64,000 bases of DNA from Gigaspora rosea (GCA_003550325.1 QKWP01000663.1:14317-78316); one strand, 5' to 3'. Shown: positions 43,210 to 55,165, counted from the first letter of the stretch. Notes: generated from the sequence alone by a model not told the origin. Program-made: numbers and translations.

Positions 43210-43557
43210 GAAAAAATGTGTTTGTCGCCGGAGGTGGCAGTCACCAGAGCATAATCGACCAATTAGATTGTGTAATGTTCGATCAAAACAAAAACAAAGC
43301 ATCGAAACTTACTATCATTAGGGTCAGGGTTAAAGCCATAGTTAGGGTTCAGGTATAGCTTTGTATATAGTAACATTTTGCAAGAAATTTTTTTTTTTGC
43401 ATAAAAAAAAGTAGTTTCAAAGACAAAATTTTAAGTTAGAAGTAATTTTTTAAAAAAATCAAAGTTTTTGCATTTTTCATGTTACACATAATTCTTTGAT
43501 CTAATTGGTCGATCACACTCCAGTGACTGTCACTGCCGGCGACAAAGAGATTCACTC
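43210..43557. mobile_element. Mutator-type MITE with 9-bp TSD
   Basis: Exact 9-bp TSD TAATATTAA (43201-43209, 43558-43566). Inverted ends share TTTGTCGCCGG and then GGCAGTCACC / GACAGTCACT and CGACCAATTAGAT. A 9-bp TSD with long inverted ends fits Mutator-like elements. The ends resemble those of 60084-60717 (TTTGTCGC). Non-coding. Confidence 0.8.
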
Positions 43558-43566
43558 TAATATTAA

Positions 43567-44536
43567 AATAAATAAATTAAAAAATGAAAAAATTTTTTAT
43601 AGTATTATAAATTTTTATTATTGAAATTATATACTATATTTATTAAATTTGAAACTTTAATTTTTTATTTTTAGTACAGTAAAATTTTGTATTGTTAAAT
43701 TAAATTAAACTATATATATAGTAGATAGATCAGTACTAACTAGCAGGTGGGTTGGGTGATTGGTGGTTAGCTTTTAAATTAGCATGTTAGCTAGGTATTA
43801 GCTTTTAATCAACAGACGGGCTCAGTATTGTATATTTTCATTGTCCAAAGATTTTTGAGTGAAGCTTTCTCAATTCAAATCCAATAAAAATTTTTTTATT
43901 TAATTCTACAAGTATATAGAATTAAAATGAAAAAATTTCTATCAAATTTGATCAGATAGTTATCAAAAAAATGTTACTCAAAATCTTTAGAAATGAAAAT
44001 GTACAACACTGGATGGGCTGGATGATTGAGTAATTCTTGAGTAGTAGGTAAGTTGGTTTTAATTAGAGTAGTACTTTTGCCATAATTTTTGCTTAGATGG
44101 CCCATCCGAATTGCCACATTTAGCAGGTCTCAAATATCAGTTAATATTCATGCCTGTAACTTAAAATATAGAAGCAGAATAACGTATAATGGTATTTTCA
44201 ATATGCCAATAAAAAAGACCTTGATAATTACCTAAAATTGAATTTTAAAGAACTTGGGAAGGTAAATTACATGTAGTATAGATTTAACTAAATTTCACAA
44301 AACAAAATACATTCACCATTAAATTTGTAAAGGGTAATTACTAATCTCCACTCAGGCAACCTAATTAAGAAGTAAGTCAGAAGTTATTAGCTATTTTAAC
44401 AAGTCTGAATTGAAAAGAGATGAAGTAATACAAAGAATAAGTAATCCTAGTAAACTGTGAATATATATATTTTTTTGATATAATTCTTGATGGATTTGGT
44501 GACAATTGTAAATCTTATCTTGGGCAATCTATAGTA
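43567..44536. other. AT-rich DNA, no gene seen
   Basis: No open frame of note. Weak inverted similarity exists between ~43840-43870 and ~43975-44010 (TTTTCATTGTCCAAAGATTT and its partner), perhaps another decayed MITE. Confidence 0.4.
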
Positions 44537-44879
44537 CGGGACAGTAAAAGACATCCAATCTATACATATAGGCGCCAATTTTGGGTGCTTATATAATCAA
44601 TTCTAATTGGCTAAATTTTGTACAATTGATTTTAATTGGCTAAAAACCTATATATGTTTTCTTTTTTTTATATTAAATGCCAATTTTTGAAACTCATATA
44701 AACTTTAATGCCTTATAACTTCTTTAAAATTAAAAATAAAAAAAATTCCTCTGACAAAAATGTAGTTTATCTATAAATCTATCAATTTGTCAGAGGGTTT
44801 TTTGATTTAATTTTTTTTTAAAAAAGTTATAACAATTTAAAGATTTACTAATAACGAGTGGATGTCTTTTACTGTCCGG
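44537..44879. mobile_element. ~343-bp MITE, mariner-type (TA)
   Basis: Ends CGGGACAGTAAAAGACATCC and GGATGTCTTTTACTGTCCGG with TA on both sides. An inner hairpin pairs CCTCTGACAAA with TTTGTCAGAGG. Non-coding. Confidence 0.65.
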
Positions 44880-44881
44880 TA

Positions 44882-45948
44882 TCATAGCTATTTTGACTCG
44901 AGTATAAAATTGAACTGTGTTTCACTAAAATACTATAGTTCTACAAGTAATTACTGTGAAGGTTTTAAAGAAAGTATAATCAATGTTGTGAGCGAAGTCA
45001 TTCCATATTTACTTAGATAAGAGCAATCAACATCCAACTTACTTTGCCGATTTGCACGATTCTGTTGTTACGTAAAACGTCTGTTTAGATAATACTATAT
45101 AAACTATAATTGCCTCTATACTGTCTTTGTTTTTCTGAAATTTTTTTAGATTGTTTAAAAAAAACTTCACATTTACAAAGGGACTTTTTTATTAATTAAA
45201 TCGCGTCAAATTTACTTAGTGTATGTCGATCATTTTATCTGGTTGACTGACGGATCATCAATTAAACCTATTTGGAGTTTTAATTTAAAAATCTCAAAAT
45301 TATCCCAAATTCAAAAATTATTCCAAATTCAAAAGTCATTCCAAGTTCCAAAATTATTTAAAATTTTAAATCATAAAATTATTTACTAATATAATTATAA
45401 AAATAGCTTCACTTTTCTTGATAGCTATATATAGTATTGTATATTTTTACTGTTCCAGCCTTTTTTTGTTATGTTCCAACATCTTAACATTCCAGTGTTC
45501 CAAGTGTTCCAACTATGTTACAAGTCTTAATAATTAATAAATTAATTTAAAAAAATATATTTTTAATTTTTTTTTAGGTGCTAAACATATTTTAAAAAAA
45601 TTAAATTCGATTATTTTAATAAAATTTTAAGTAATTTCAATTTATAAAATTGTTCTAAAATATTCCAAAATGTCCCAACTCCTTTTCCAACTATTCCATA
45701 TACATCACTGGCTATATGAGTTATTTTTTCTAACAGACTATTTATATAAGATTAATTTAATATTAGATTGTACATATTTTTAATAAATTGTTATATTGTG
45801 TAATATTAAATAAAATGAAATAATTATCAAATATAACCATTTCCAAATTTTAAATTTTTTACAATTTTTATTTTTTAAATTAAATTATAGCCTTTATTAG
45901 TATATTAATTAATATATTATCTGTTAAATAATTATACAAACTAGGAGT
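44882..45948. other. AT-rich DNA, no gene seen
   Basis: Short repeats of the type CCAAATTCAAAARTTATTCC at 45300-45350 and CATTCCAGTGTTCCAA-like motifs at 45480-45510. Nothing coding was recognised. Confidence 0.4.
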
Positions 45949-45949
45949 G

Positions 45950-46030
45950 TAGTGATTTAGCAAAATTGAAAACTTGTTACTCTCAAGCAATTAGTAACTA
46001 AGATATAGAGTTCAAATCCCATTAGAGACA
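45950..46030 (+). ncRNA. tRNA-derived SINE-like sequence
   Basis: GTAGTGATTTAGC resembles a Pol III A box, and ~55 bases later GAGTTCAAATCCC fits the B-box consensus (GWTCRANNC). The region between does not fold into a clear cloverleaf, so a functional tRNA is unlikely. The body of the SINE may continue towards 46350 (GAGCAGAGAGTAGCAGGGC), but its end was not found. Confidence 0.45.
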
Positions 46031-47321
46031 TTTTCAAAAAATTATATTTGTGTTATAGCAACTAATCTGCATAGATAAATTGGGTCTTAAGACCTGTAAC
46101 CTGGGCTGAACTATTTTAGATAGTAGATCCTTTTTAGATTAGTATAAGGTCAAAAAAATTTAAGGATTAGAAATTGGTTTAGCAAGACCTGAGCAGAGAG
46201 TAGCAGGGCTTTTGATGGCACTGCAAACAGAATCAAAGTGGTAGCTGACCCAGAAAAAACTGGTCAAACAAAGATCTAAAAGAGGTTCTCATCAACTTGC
46301 CCACTAGAGTCATACCGGAAAAAAAGAATATGTAGACTAGGTGCTACAAAAAGGGACCAGATTAACAATTTTTTCAAATATATTTTTTACATAAATCAAT
46401 TTAGAATAAAATTAGAATCATTTTTATTTAAAACACTATAGTAGTTGTATTAATAAAATTTTGCTATATTGTTTTTTAAAGTTTGTACTTTCTTATGATT
46501 TATTATAAGATTTGCAATATAAAAATTAATTTTTTAAAGATTTTTTGTTTTGGTTTCTTTTTGCAGCATCTAGCCTATGCTCTGGAAGTATAAACCAAGA
46601 AAAAAAAGACTATAGATACATAATGCCAGGCTGACTGATCCTTCTGGGCTAATTGGATTAGAAGTCTAGTAGATTACCAGAGAAATGCTTATAAAGGGAA
46701 TGGGATGCAGGTAATGGAGTTGGGTAAACTTCATAAGAGCAGAAATAGGTGATAGTAGTAATTGCAAAGTAATCCTCTAACTGCAAGTATAAGCCATAGT
46801 AAATGCGTAAGTTACTGAAATGTAGGTAAATATCTGAGTAGAACAGGTACTGCTCTACCAGGTTTACTACAGGGGCAAATGTTCTTTGTAATAGTTTGGT
46901 ACAAAATCCTGAAGAACTAAATCCTGATGGTACTAAAAACCAAAGCTCAAAATCTTGAAAAAACAATATTTTGACAGTGCATTAACTTGAAAACTAAAAC
47001 TTGAAAAAATATCCCAAACAATCATAATCTCGACAATTATAATCTTGACAAAAAAATATCCCAAAAGTAATAATCCCAAATATAATAATTCCAAATGAAA
47101 TAATCTTGAATTAATGATTATATAGGCAATTTAATTTAGTTGAGTTGTGATAACATATAAATTTAAGAGATAATTGATAAAGCATGTATAGTAGAAATTA
47201 AGATGTTATATATAGTTCATAAAATAAAAAATTTTTTATTTATAAACTATACTAACCCTAACATGAAAAAGGACAATATTAGCATTTACCCTAACTCTAA
47301 ATATTAAAAGAGAATTGCTTA
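46031..47321. other. Gene-poor DNA with one undefined ORF
   Basis: 46130-46350 and 46560-46960 are less AT-rich than their surroundings. A 102-residue minus-strand frame (46966-46658, LVEQYLFYSDIYLHFSNLRI) is unrecognised. It could be a fragment of a host or transposon gene. Confidence 0.35.
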
Positions 47322-47977
47322 TCCTTTAGTTTGTACTACTTTGCAGGCAAATTTGCCTGTATAATTACTATAAATATACCTCTGATCTATTTTTTTATCA
47401 TTTAAAATATTTAAATAAAATTTGGTATTATAATATTTAATAACAAGGATTATATTTTTGAATTATTTAAATTTATATTATAAGACAAAAAGTTTATGTT
47501 GCTTATAAGCTAAAAATATAAAATTTTAAAGAAATTTTTTAATCAAAAAAATATTTTACAATATTTTGGCGAATTCTTTAAATATTGGTTTTAAAAATAT
47601 AGTTTCTAATACAATATTGTAGTTTATATAAAGGATGACAACTTTCATTATTTGACTTTATATGATTTACTTGTAAAAATTAAGACTTGTATTAGAAGTA
47701 AAAATTTTTTTTATAGACGGGAACATATAAAATTTAAGAAAACCTAAAGAAAAATTTCTATAGTAAAAGTTCCAAAACAAAAACTTTAAACTTTTATTAC
47801 ACCAAAGTTTTTTAATAATTTTAAAAAAAATTTTATAATAAAGTTGATAAAACAGAACTAATATCATATTTTTTACTTAGAAAGTATATAGCTAAAATAG
47901 TATTTAAGGTTTTATTTAAAAAATTTAAAATTTTAAAATTTTCGCAGGCAAATATACCTGCATAACAAATTAAGGGA
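47322..47977 (-). mobile_element. 656-bp mariner-type MITE with GGCAAATTTGCC motif, copy 2
   Basis: Reverse-oriented relative of 34752-35383. Ends TCCTTTAGTTTGTA and AACAAATTAAGGGA, flanked by TA. The GGCAAATTTGCCTG palindrome is kept on the left and altered on the right (GGCAAATATACCTG). The 66-residue minus frame inside it is not a gene. Confidence 0.75.
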
Positions 47978-48193
47978 TAAAAGTAATTTGAGATCACTAA
48001 TTTGAGGTTATTATATTCAGGAATATTAGGGATTATTACAGTCAGGATTATTACTTTCAGGATATTATGTTTTCAAGATTATAATTTTGTATGATTTATA
48101 ATTATTCGGGATATTTTTTTTGAGATTTAATTTTCGAATTAATGCACTGTGAAAATAATGTTCTTTCGAGATTTCAAGCATTGGAATATAGTA

Positions 48194-49172
48194 CAGTCAT
48201 CCCTTTCTATAATCACCAAGTCTGCCGCATCCTATTTTGGTGATTGTAAAGAGGTGTGACTATAAATAAAATACCTCATTATGGTCATCTATAGGTGAAA
48301 TATGGCGTGCTTCCATCTTAAACTTTTTATTACTAAGTTAATGATACATGCCCACTAATTAAAAGTTGTAGAGCTCATCGAGACGCATCTAACAGTGGTT
48401 AGTTCTTTCAAATCAGCCCAGTGGATGGCGCGATATCGTCGAAAACTGTTGGCCAACTATATAAATCTCAATTTGTTTATATAAGAGATTTTATATAGTC
48501 GGGCAATCGTTTTTCACAATATCGCACCATCCACTAGATCGATTTGGATGATCTAACTACCGTTAGATGCGTCTCGACGAGCTCTACAACTTTTAATTAG
48601 TAGGAATGTATCTTTAACTAAGTAAGAAAAAAGTTTAAGATAGAAGAACTCCACATTTCGCCTATAGTGATTTTTATATATAATCTCCGTCACGGATTTT
48701 AATATAGTCGGCCAATCATTTTTCGATAATAACTCGCCATCCACTGGGCCGATTTGGATGGTCTAACCACTGTTAGATGCGTCTCGACGAGCTCTACAAC
48801 TTTCAAATAGTAGACATGTATTATTCACTTAGTAAGAAAAAACATTTAGATGAAAGCACTCCATATTTCGCCTATAGGATCACTCTCCAGTTGACAGGCG
48901 GATTATCAATTAATAGATAATTTTAAATATATATGAATATGAAAATTGGCCAATCAGATTGTATAATCCATATTTAGTTAAAAATTGGTGACTATAATGA
49001 GGATTTTTTATTAATAAAATTGTTAAAAAATCAAATTTTCATGGTGATAGTGATTATAAGCGATTTGTGACTATAATGAGGTTTTTTTACTATGTTTGAG
49101 TCTATCGCACAAAATCGGGTGCTTAAATAGAGGTGTGACTATATGGGGTGTGACTATAGGGAGGTCTGACTG
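48194..49172 (-). mobile_element. pogo/Tigger-like non-autonomous element, copy 2
   Basis: Ends CAGTCATCCCTTTCTATAAT (left) and CAGTCAGACCTCCCTATAGT (right, reversed), flanked by TA (48192-48193, 49173-49174). The right part matches 37440-37680 reversed. Its centre is filled by the foldback block at 48310-48915. CAGT ends with a TA duplication are typical of pogo elements; no transposase is present. Confidence 0.7.
48310..48915. mobile_element. Foldback block, same family as 39296-40367
   Basis: One forward and two reversed units with AGTTGTAGAGCTCATCGAGA / TCTCGACGAGCTCTACAACT, ending in GTTGACAGGCGGATTATCAA. It sits in the middle of the pogo-like element. The 63-residue minus frame at 48553-48744 is a repeat translation. 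Confidence 0.7.
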
Positions 49173-49174
49173 TA

Positions 49175-49937
49175 CTATTAGGATTTAGATCATCAAGATT
49201 TAAACAGATCCCCTTTGTAAAGTGTAGCTAAAATTTCAGTATATTTACACGATAAATTAGCTTCTAAAAGGAGATATTGAAAAGAATATAGAGTATAAGT
49301 AGAAGCCAGAGGGTTTTAATAGGTAGTTCCATTCATAGTTGGGTTGCAGGTATAGCAGCTAGTATGGAATAATACCAAAATTATAAGTAGCTAGTTGCTC
49401 TTCTTATACAAATATAATATAAAGTCTAGTTAACAGAATCGGGCTTATCGGTATCTATTTGTACTAATAAAGTACAGGGTATCTAAGTAGTTACTTTAAT
49501 ATAAAAAAAATACAAACTAGTATTCAGATACATATATATATTAAGAAAGTATAATATTAATTTTTTAATTATACTTATTTGATACTCTATACTCTTTTTT
49601 TTATATTTTGATTAAAAAATGTATATGTACTTAAAATTATTATCTAGCCCTATTAAGTTTATTTATTGTCTTCTAAATTATGCTTATTAATTAAATAAAA
49701 GTGAATAAAAAATTTAATAAAGTTAAATAGCTTGCATTCAATTAATAAATAAATATTATATTTAGAACTAAAGACTTTCTCAAGTATTACTATTAATACA
49801 AATTTTGATTAAATAATGCATAACAATTATTATATAGCTTTAGATTCAATAATGCAGATAGTGATATAATTAAAATTTACTTAAATATAATTTATATTGT
49901 GATTTGCTAATAATTGTAGTAATACTCTATCAGAATT
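49175..49937. other. AT-rich DNA, no gene seen
   Basis: No motif recognised beyond short A/T repeats. Confidence 0.4.
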
Positions 49938-50034
49938 AAAATTTATAAATCTTATTTTGATAAAATAAAAGGATATATTTATTATATATAAAATAAGTGA
50001 TGTACAAATCTTATTTATTTTTTTAATTAAAATT
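49938..50034. repeat. Short dispersed repeat, copy 2 of 3
   Basis: Matches 711-830: AAATCTTATTTTGATAAAAT, GATGTACAAATCTTATTTAT, and AATTAAAATT at both ends. Confidence 0.5.
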
Positions 50035-50067
50035 CAAATATACTTATTCTAAATTATTTTATTGTTA

Positions 50068-50445
50068 AGAGAGTAACAAAAATCAGATGATTTTTAGGAG
50101 AAATGAGGTAAAAAAAGGTGAATTATATAGAGCTTTGATCCTTAATCCGACAACCCAAATTGATCTTTAAATCTAAACAGATTCAGATATCCAGATCAGA
50201 GATTTTTACTCGGATTGATCAAAGAACTTAAATAACGGATCTAAAGATGTGCTAAAAAGCTAGCTTTATATGTAATCTAATATGAATTCAATCCGGATTT
50301 AATAGGATCCGGATTGCCCGTCAAAAATAGGATCGAAGCTCTAAAATTATATATAAAGAACCTGACTATATATATATTAGAAAGAAAAAGAGTAGGCTTT
50401 TGATAAAAAATAATTAGGTGATTAATAGCACAGCCCTTAATTAAT
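50068..50445 (-). repeat. Dispersed repeat, copy 2 (partner 23806-23958), interrupted
   Basis: Reverse complement of the 23806 copy; shared AACAAAAATCAGRTGATTTT and AGAACCTGACTATATATA. It is interrupted by a 212-bp element (50130-50341). Confidence 0.6.
50130..50341. mobile_element. 212-bp MITE nested in the dispersed repeat
   Basis: Ends GAGCTTTGATCC...GGATCGAAGCTC with TA on both sides (50128-50129, 50342-50343). The interior has repeated GGATCCGGATT / AATCCGACA-like motifs. The partner copy at 23806-23958 lacks it and so shows the empty site. Confidence 0.75.
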
Positions 50446-51150
50446 ACTGCCTCTAATATTATTTTAAGTTTAACATGCCTAAAATTTTACATTAACAACT
50501 TCAAATTAAACAAATAAATAATTATTTAAAGCAGTGATAGTTAATTACCTGAAATAATCTATATAACACAAATGAATAGTGACTAGTTATTAATTATTTT
50601 GGGGATTTAAATAACTTAGAATATCATTTAACATTTGTTTACTAATTATCTACTATACTTTTAGCTAGAGATGTTATAGTCCAGCAAGGACCACAGTCTG
50701 AATCAGTCTTCTAAGCAGTCTATAATCCATAAATTAGGACTAGTTCAGATCAGTCTGTCCATAATATATATTTTATGCATTACTTTAAATATATAACTAT
50801 GCGATTAGGAGAGCGGCATTTATTACCTGATTTTTTAAATAGGTGGAGATCATGAAAATATCAGGTTATATATAGTATATATATAAGTAGTTGCGCAACG
50901 CAGTCATGCTAAACCAGGCACGAATGATAAACTGTATAAGCAAATAATGTCTAGGGACATTGCTTAAATAATGGCCAGAATTAAGCTTAATTTGATTAAA
51001 ATTTAAAATTACACTTTTGGAATTTATTTCACATTTATAGGGAAGAAAGGTTGAATGACTCTGATATAGATGGTTAAATTTTGTATCAAATTCAGATATG
51101 GCTGGTTTGAAAATTAGTAGGACATGTGATGAATATTGTGATCATTGATA
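50446..51150. other. AT-rich DNA, no gene seen
   Basis: Nothing recognised apart from TATATA-type repeats near 50860-50890. Confidence 0.4.
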
Positions 51151-51153
51151 ATT

Positions 51154-51276
51154 ATTTTCGGTAATAAATATGTAGTTTTTGATAAAAATTTTTGGCCAAT
51201 ACATGATTATATTGAAGCGATATAATGGCTGAAAATATTATTATCAAAAACTACTTTTTATTACCGAAAATTTATT
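51154..51276. repeat. ~120-bp hairpin
   Basis: TTTTCGGTAATAAATATGTA followed by GTTTTTGATAA pairs with TTATCAAAAACTACTTTTTA and TTACCGAAAA. The loop contains TTGGCC...GGCTGAAAA. A small foldback element. Confidence 0.75.
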
Positions 51277-51431
51277 GTAATTTAGATAATTATAATACAA
51301 CAGGATGAAGCTTAGTTGTGAAATAGTGAAATCTTTTATGATTATTGCATTATCGTGAAATAATAAAACCAATAAAACACGAATAAATCTGTAGAAAATG
51401 TAAGTGGGCCTTGTGCCAATGATAACTCATG

Positions 51432-51669
51432 CAGGGGGTCACCAAAATTCCATGTCAGAATGCTTTGGTGTGCACCAGAATTATGGTCGATTGGATCGGA
51501 ATTGATCAATTTTGCCCCAAGATCATAAAAAATTTTACTAATAAATTATATCCATTCATTAAGTAAAAAATGCCCAACTGATGATTTTGCTATAGAACTT
51601 GCTAACAACTGGGGCTAAACGCTGACCTAGATCCGATACATCCAACACAGAATTTTGGTGAACCTCCTG
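51432..51669 (-). mobile_element. 238-bp Tc1/mariner-type MITE, copy 2
   Basis: Reverse-oriented relative of 5227-5455. Ends CAGGGGGTCACCAAAATTCC and TTGGTGAACCTCCTG. Shares ATCATAAAAAATTTTACTAA and GAACTTGCTAACAACT with copy 1. The flanking dinucleotide is TG rather than TA. Confidence 0.65.
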
Positions 51670-52225
51670 TGAAATTCGCCAATGATTGCTCATTCAGCTG
51701 CAACAGATAATCCAACCCTCCCTCCAAAGGAATCTGGTCAGTCTCATAGATATCTGTGAGTGTCAATTTGCAATCAGCTAGCAGAATACAGCACTAAGTC
51801 GCACTAACCCAAGTGCTATATAACTGCAAATATCAATATCAAATTCATACTGAAGACAAGCCTGCATTATGCAGGAGAGAAACCACCAGCCAGCGATAAG
51901 CCACACAAACTCAACTACTTACGGTTATTTCTTGGTGCTGTATTACTGCTTTTTCCAGGAGCATATCCCGTTTCAGTTTAATAGCACATAAATCTATAAA
52001 TAACAGTCAACTTGAACCCGTCATTTTCATAATTATAACTAGTCATCATATTAACAGACGGCCTGTATTATACAGGCAGGAACCCACCAACCAGTGCTAT
52101 TTTGCACAAACTCAACTGCTTACGTTGATCTCCTGGCGCAATATTATTTGCTATTTCCGGGTCCATATCCCGTGTTTCAATAATGCATAATATTCAACTC
52201 CGGTATATCAGACCGGATTATTACA
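51670..52225 (+). repeat. Tandem ~195-bp duplication with CCTGYATTATRCAGG palindromes
   Basis: Two diverged copies (about 51858-51975 and 52055-52190) share ACAAACTCAACT, TTACGKT, CATATCCCGT and a perfect 15-base palindrome (CCTGCATTATGCAGG; CCTGTATTATACAGG). The palindrome changes by compensating substitutions between copies. No open frame. It could be a structured RNA or a site bound by a dimeric protein, or just a decayed repeat. Confidence 0.55.
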
Positions 52226-52640
52226 ATATAAGAAACATGTGTTAATGCATTTTGTAATATAGACATATTTGGTTAGTGCAATTTCGAAAAACAATAATAA
52301 AAAAAAGGACATTTTTTATAGTGATCGTCATGCACTTTAAACAATGTTTGGTTAATCAATTCTTATACAATAGATAAATATAGTACTATGTGATGCATAA
52401 CATGATGTTTAAGTGCAGAAATTCACGTTTTTACTGCATTTAGCACAATGCCCAATCAAGTATGAGATTTTGCGAACATACGCCATTAAAAATGTCTCAG
52501 TAATCATATACTTCGTAATATTACATATCACTCCGTGCCTGGTATAATCAACCAATCAAATCTCTAATTGATAATAGTGATTGATTATTTGATTTTACCA
52601 ACTACTTGATTTTGATCAATTTTTGATTTGTATCGCATGA
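52226..52640. other. AT-rich DNA, no gene seen
   Basis: Weak inverted similarity near 52555-52625 (TTGATTATTTGATT / AATCAAATC), otherwise nothing recognised. Confidence 0.4.
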
Positions 52641-52645
52641 ACAAT

Positions 52646-52718
52646 AAAATATAGTTATTGTATGGATATGTGTGTGTAATTACTTATATACACATATCTA
52701 TACAATAACTATATTATC
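52646..52718. repeat. ~72-bp hairpin
   Basis: ATATAGTTATTGTATGGATA pairs with TATCTATACAATAACTATAT; GTGTGTGTAATTACTTATATACAC forms the inner stem and loop. Arms nearly perfect. Confidence 0.8.
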
Positions 52719-52874
52719 AAATTGGTCTTATGTAACAACACATGCTTTTTTGGAAAGCTTATCACACAGGTATATATGAAACTATGTGATTCATATATAC
52801 CCATATGAATGTATTATTTTTTTAAATATAGCAAATTTTTAGAATTAATTTATATTATATTGAGCGATTTTAAA

Positions 52875-53150
52875 CCTTTGTCAGACAAAGATTTAATATT
52901 AAATTAGGTGATTTTTAAAATTTAGCAGTTTTAAAATTTTCAAAGAACTAATATTAGATCAGGTGATTTAAAAAGTTTCAATTATTGGGTGAAGAACTAA
53001 TATAAATCAGGTAATTTTTTAAATTCCCAATCATTAGACGAAGAACTAATATTAGATCAGGCAATTTTTAAATTCTTAATTGTTGCACAAAGAACTAATA
53101 TTAGATTGGGCGATTTTTAAAATTCTTAATCGTAAAGAACTGATATTAGA
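52875..53150 (+). repeat. ~56-bp tandem repeat, about six units
   Basis: Units of GAACTAATATTAGATCAGGY followed by GATTTTTAAAATTCTTAATY, with decreasing similarity toward the left. Non-coding. Confidence 0.8.
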
Positions 53151-53179
53151 TCTGAATAGAGGTTGAAATCGGTCAAATT

Positions 53180-53545
53180 TTTTGTTATCAGTCATTGATC
53201 AAATATGACAGAATAGATCAATCTATGATTGATTATGTGCTTTGATCAATCAAAATTGTTTGATCGATCGAAATCAGTTGATCAATTATATCGATCATGT
53301 ATTTTGATTGGTCAATATGCTTGGTTGGTCAAATTGTTTAGATCGTTCATAATTTAAAACTGATCATATCATCATAATATACACTATTTCTTTTCATAGA
53401 AAAAGAAATATAAATAAGCTTTCAAATGTTTAATTTTAAACAAATTCATGTATTTTAATTAGTCAAATTGTTTAGATCGATCATAATTTATGACCAATCA
53501 TATTATACACTATTTTTCATAAAAAGAAAAAAAATAAATAACAAA
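53180..53545 (+). repeat. Duplicated TTGATCRATC-rich block
   Basis: GATCAATCAAA-type motifs at 53200-53340, and a ~100-bp segment (GTCAAATTGTTTAGATCG...) at ~53325-53410 repeated at ~53460-53540, including TATACACTATTT and the A-rich tail. A tandem duplication of low-complexity DNA. Confidence 0.7.
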
Positions 53546-53674
53546 TTTTTGTTATTTTTTCATTAATTTCTTTATATGGGATTATACAACTTTCTGTCTT
53601 GTAATATCTTTGATAGAATATTAGAAATGTTTATTCGTCAATAAAAAATAAATATTCTTTAATAAATCGAAATG

Positions 53675-53846
53675 CAGTCGCACTCCCATATAATCACACT
53701 ATTGGGACTGATAAAAAGTGTTCTTATATAGAAATGTGCTTATATAGAAAGTAATTTTTATATATTTAATATTAGTTGGTTCAAGAAATAAAGTGCTTAT
53801 AAAGAAATGTGCTTATATAGAAGGTGCTTATATGGGAGTGCAACTG
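53675..53846. mobile_element. 172-bp pogo-like MITE
   Basis: Ends CAGTCGCACTCCCATATAAT and (reversed) CAGTTGCACTCCCATATAAG, with TG on the left and TA on the right. Inner GTGCTTATATAGAA motifs repeat four times. The ends resemble the CAGTCAGACC...TATAGTCAC ends of the larger pogo-like elements. Confidence 0.65.
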
Positions 53847-53965
53847 TAAGTGCAAAATTAATAGAATTAATGTTTGACTGCACTTAAAAATCCAAGTGAA
53901 TCATAGCCAAATTTTAATTTATAATTTTAAAATCCTTTATATTGGCATAATTAAAAAAACTTCAA

Positions 53966-54047
53966 CAATTAAGAGATTTAGAATTAAAATTCATAAATTT
54001 TATTTTGATAAAATAAGACATATCTACAAATTTTAAATTAAAATTTA
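53966..54047. repeat. Short dispersed repeat, copy 3 of 3
   Basis: Shares AGAATTAAAATTCATAAAT and TTTTGATAAAATAAGA with the copies at 711 and 49938; shorter. Confidence 0.45.
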
Positions 54048-54959
54048 ATGATATTATTTTATTGATAATCGATATTATAATTGCTTAGTCAAATAACTTT
54101 TTTAACCAAACTGAAGAACATATAGTAATTCCATTTGCTATCTCTAAGGCTCTACCTATCAACAGAAGACCTAAGCTTTGAACTAGATTATTGCTAATCG
54201 GCCTTATCTTATTCCTTCCTACCAACTAAGTACCCTAAATCCTATTCTTCTATTTCGAAATGGCCCAAAATATTTGTACAAAGAAACAGCATGCAAGAAG
54301 GAAAAACCATTGCTATAAAGAGAATCAGTCTGTAATAAACATATTAATTGAATAAAAGCAAAGGAATTCTTGTACTATTACACAGATATAGAGCCCCATT
54401 ATCTTAAGTGGTCCTTGTATTGCTATTACAACCGTGAAGCCCAATTACACAAATAAGATTCTTGCACTGCCTATTGCAGCTATGGAGCCTATAATACTTA
54501 CTAGTATCGCTCTAGTTTTCAATAGTTTTCAATAGTACGGTAGTATTATTGTACCACTCCAGGTTGTGACATTATTGCGAATTGGGTGGGAGGTGAGCGA
54601 TAGCAAAAAGAAAAATACAATTCCTATATAGCTAAGCAATACTTTAAATACACTATAACCCTACTCTTTAGATTTAAAAATTTGCAAATAAGCAATGATT
54701 TTGCACAACTGCTTAAAAGTGAATATCTCGGCACTATATGGCATTTACTAATACCCACAACAATAAATAACATGTCAATAACTAGAAAAAACCTGCAAAC
54801 AACCATAAAAGGCTAAAGCACTAATGCACATAAGATCTATAAAGTTATTTAATCTCTAATAATGATTGCTGTGTCACTTCGTTAACAGGCTTCTCACTAC
54901 TTTTAATATTATTTCATGCTTAATATGCCTAAAATTTCAAATTAACAATGTCAAATTAA
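54048..54959 (+). other. Gene-poor region with a three-unit ~58-bp repeat
   Basis: At 54365-54500 three units share TTCTTGYACT, CTATTRCAG or CTATTACA, and GAGCCC / AAGCCC. No frame spans them. The 60-residue minus frame at 54624-54806 is unrecognised. Confidence 0.45.
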
Positions 54960-55165
54960 ACAAATAAATAATCTTTCAAAAACACCTATAAATAAATGCT
55001 CAACTAGCATGGATAAGACTATTACTAAAGTTCTGGATAAATAAATTGATGAACTACTTAAATTAATAAAAGTCATATAACTGGATCGATATTTTACTAT
55101 ATGTGAAAGAACAATTAAATCTAACAATTTTTTTTAAGTTCTTTCGTTTAATTAGCAATTCACGT
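54960..55165 (+). repeat. Dispersed fragment, related to 7735-7930
   Basis: Plus-strand relative of the fragment at 7735-7930 (ATTACTAAAGTTCTGGATAA, GTGAAAGAACAATT, AAGTTCTTT). The frame seen in the other copy is interrupted here by stops. Confidence 0.55.

Noticed and set aside
46658..46966. 102-residue minus-strand ORF as a host gene
   Set aside because: No recognised domain and no partner exon; kept only as a note in the regional entry.
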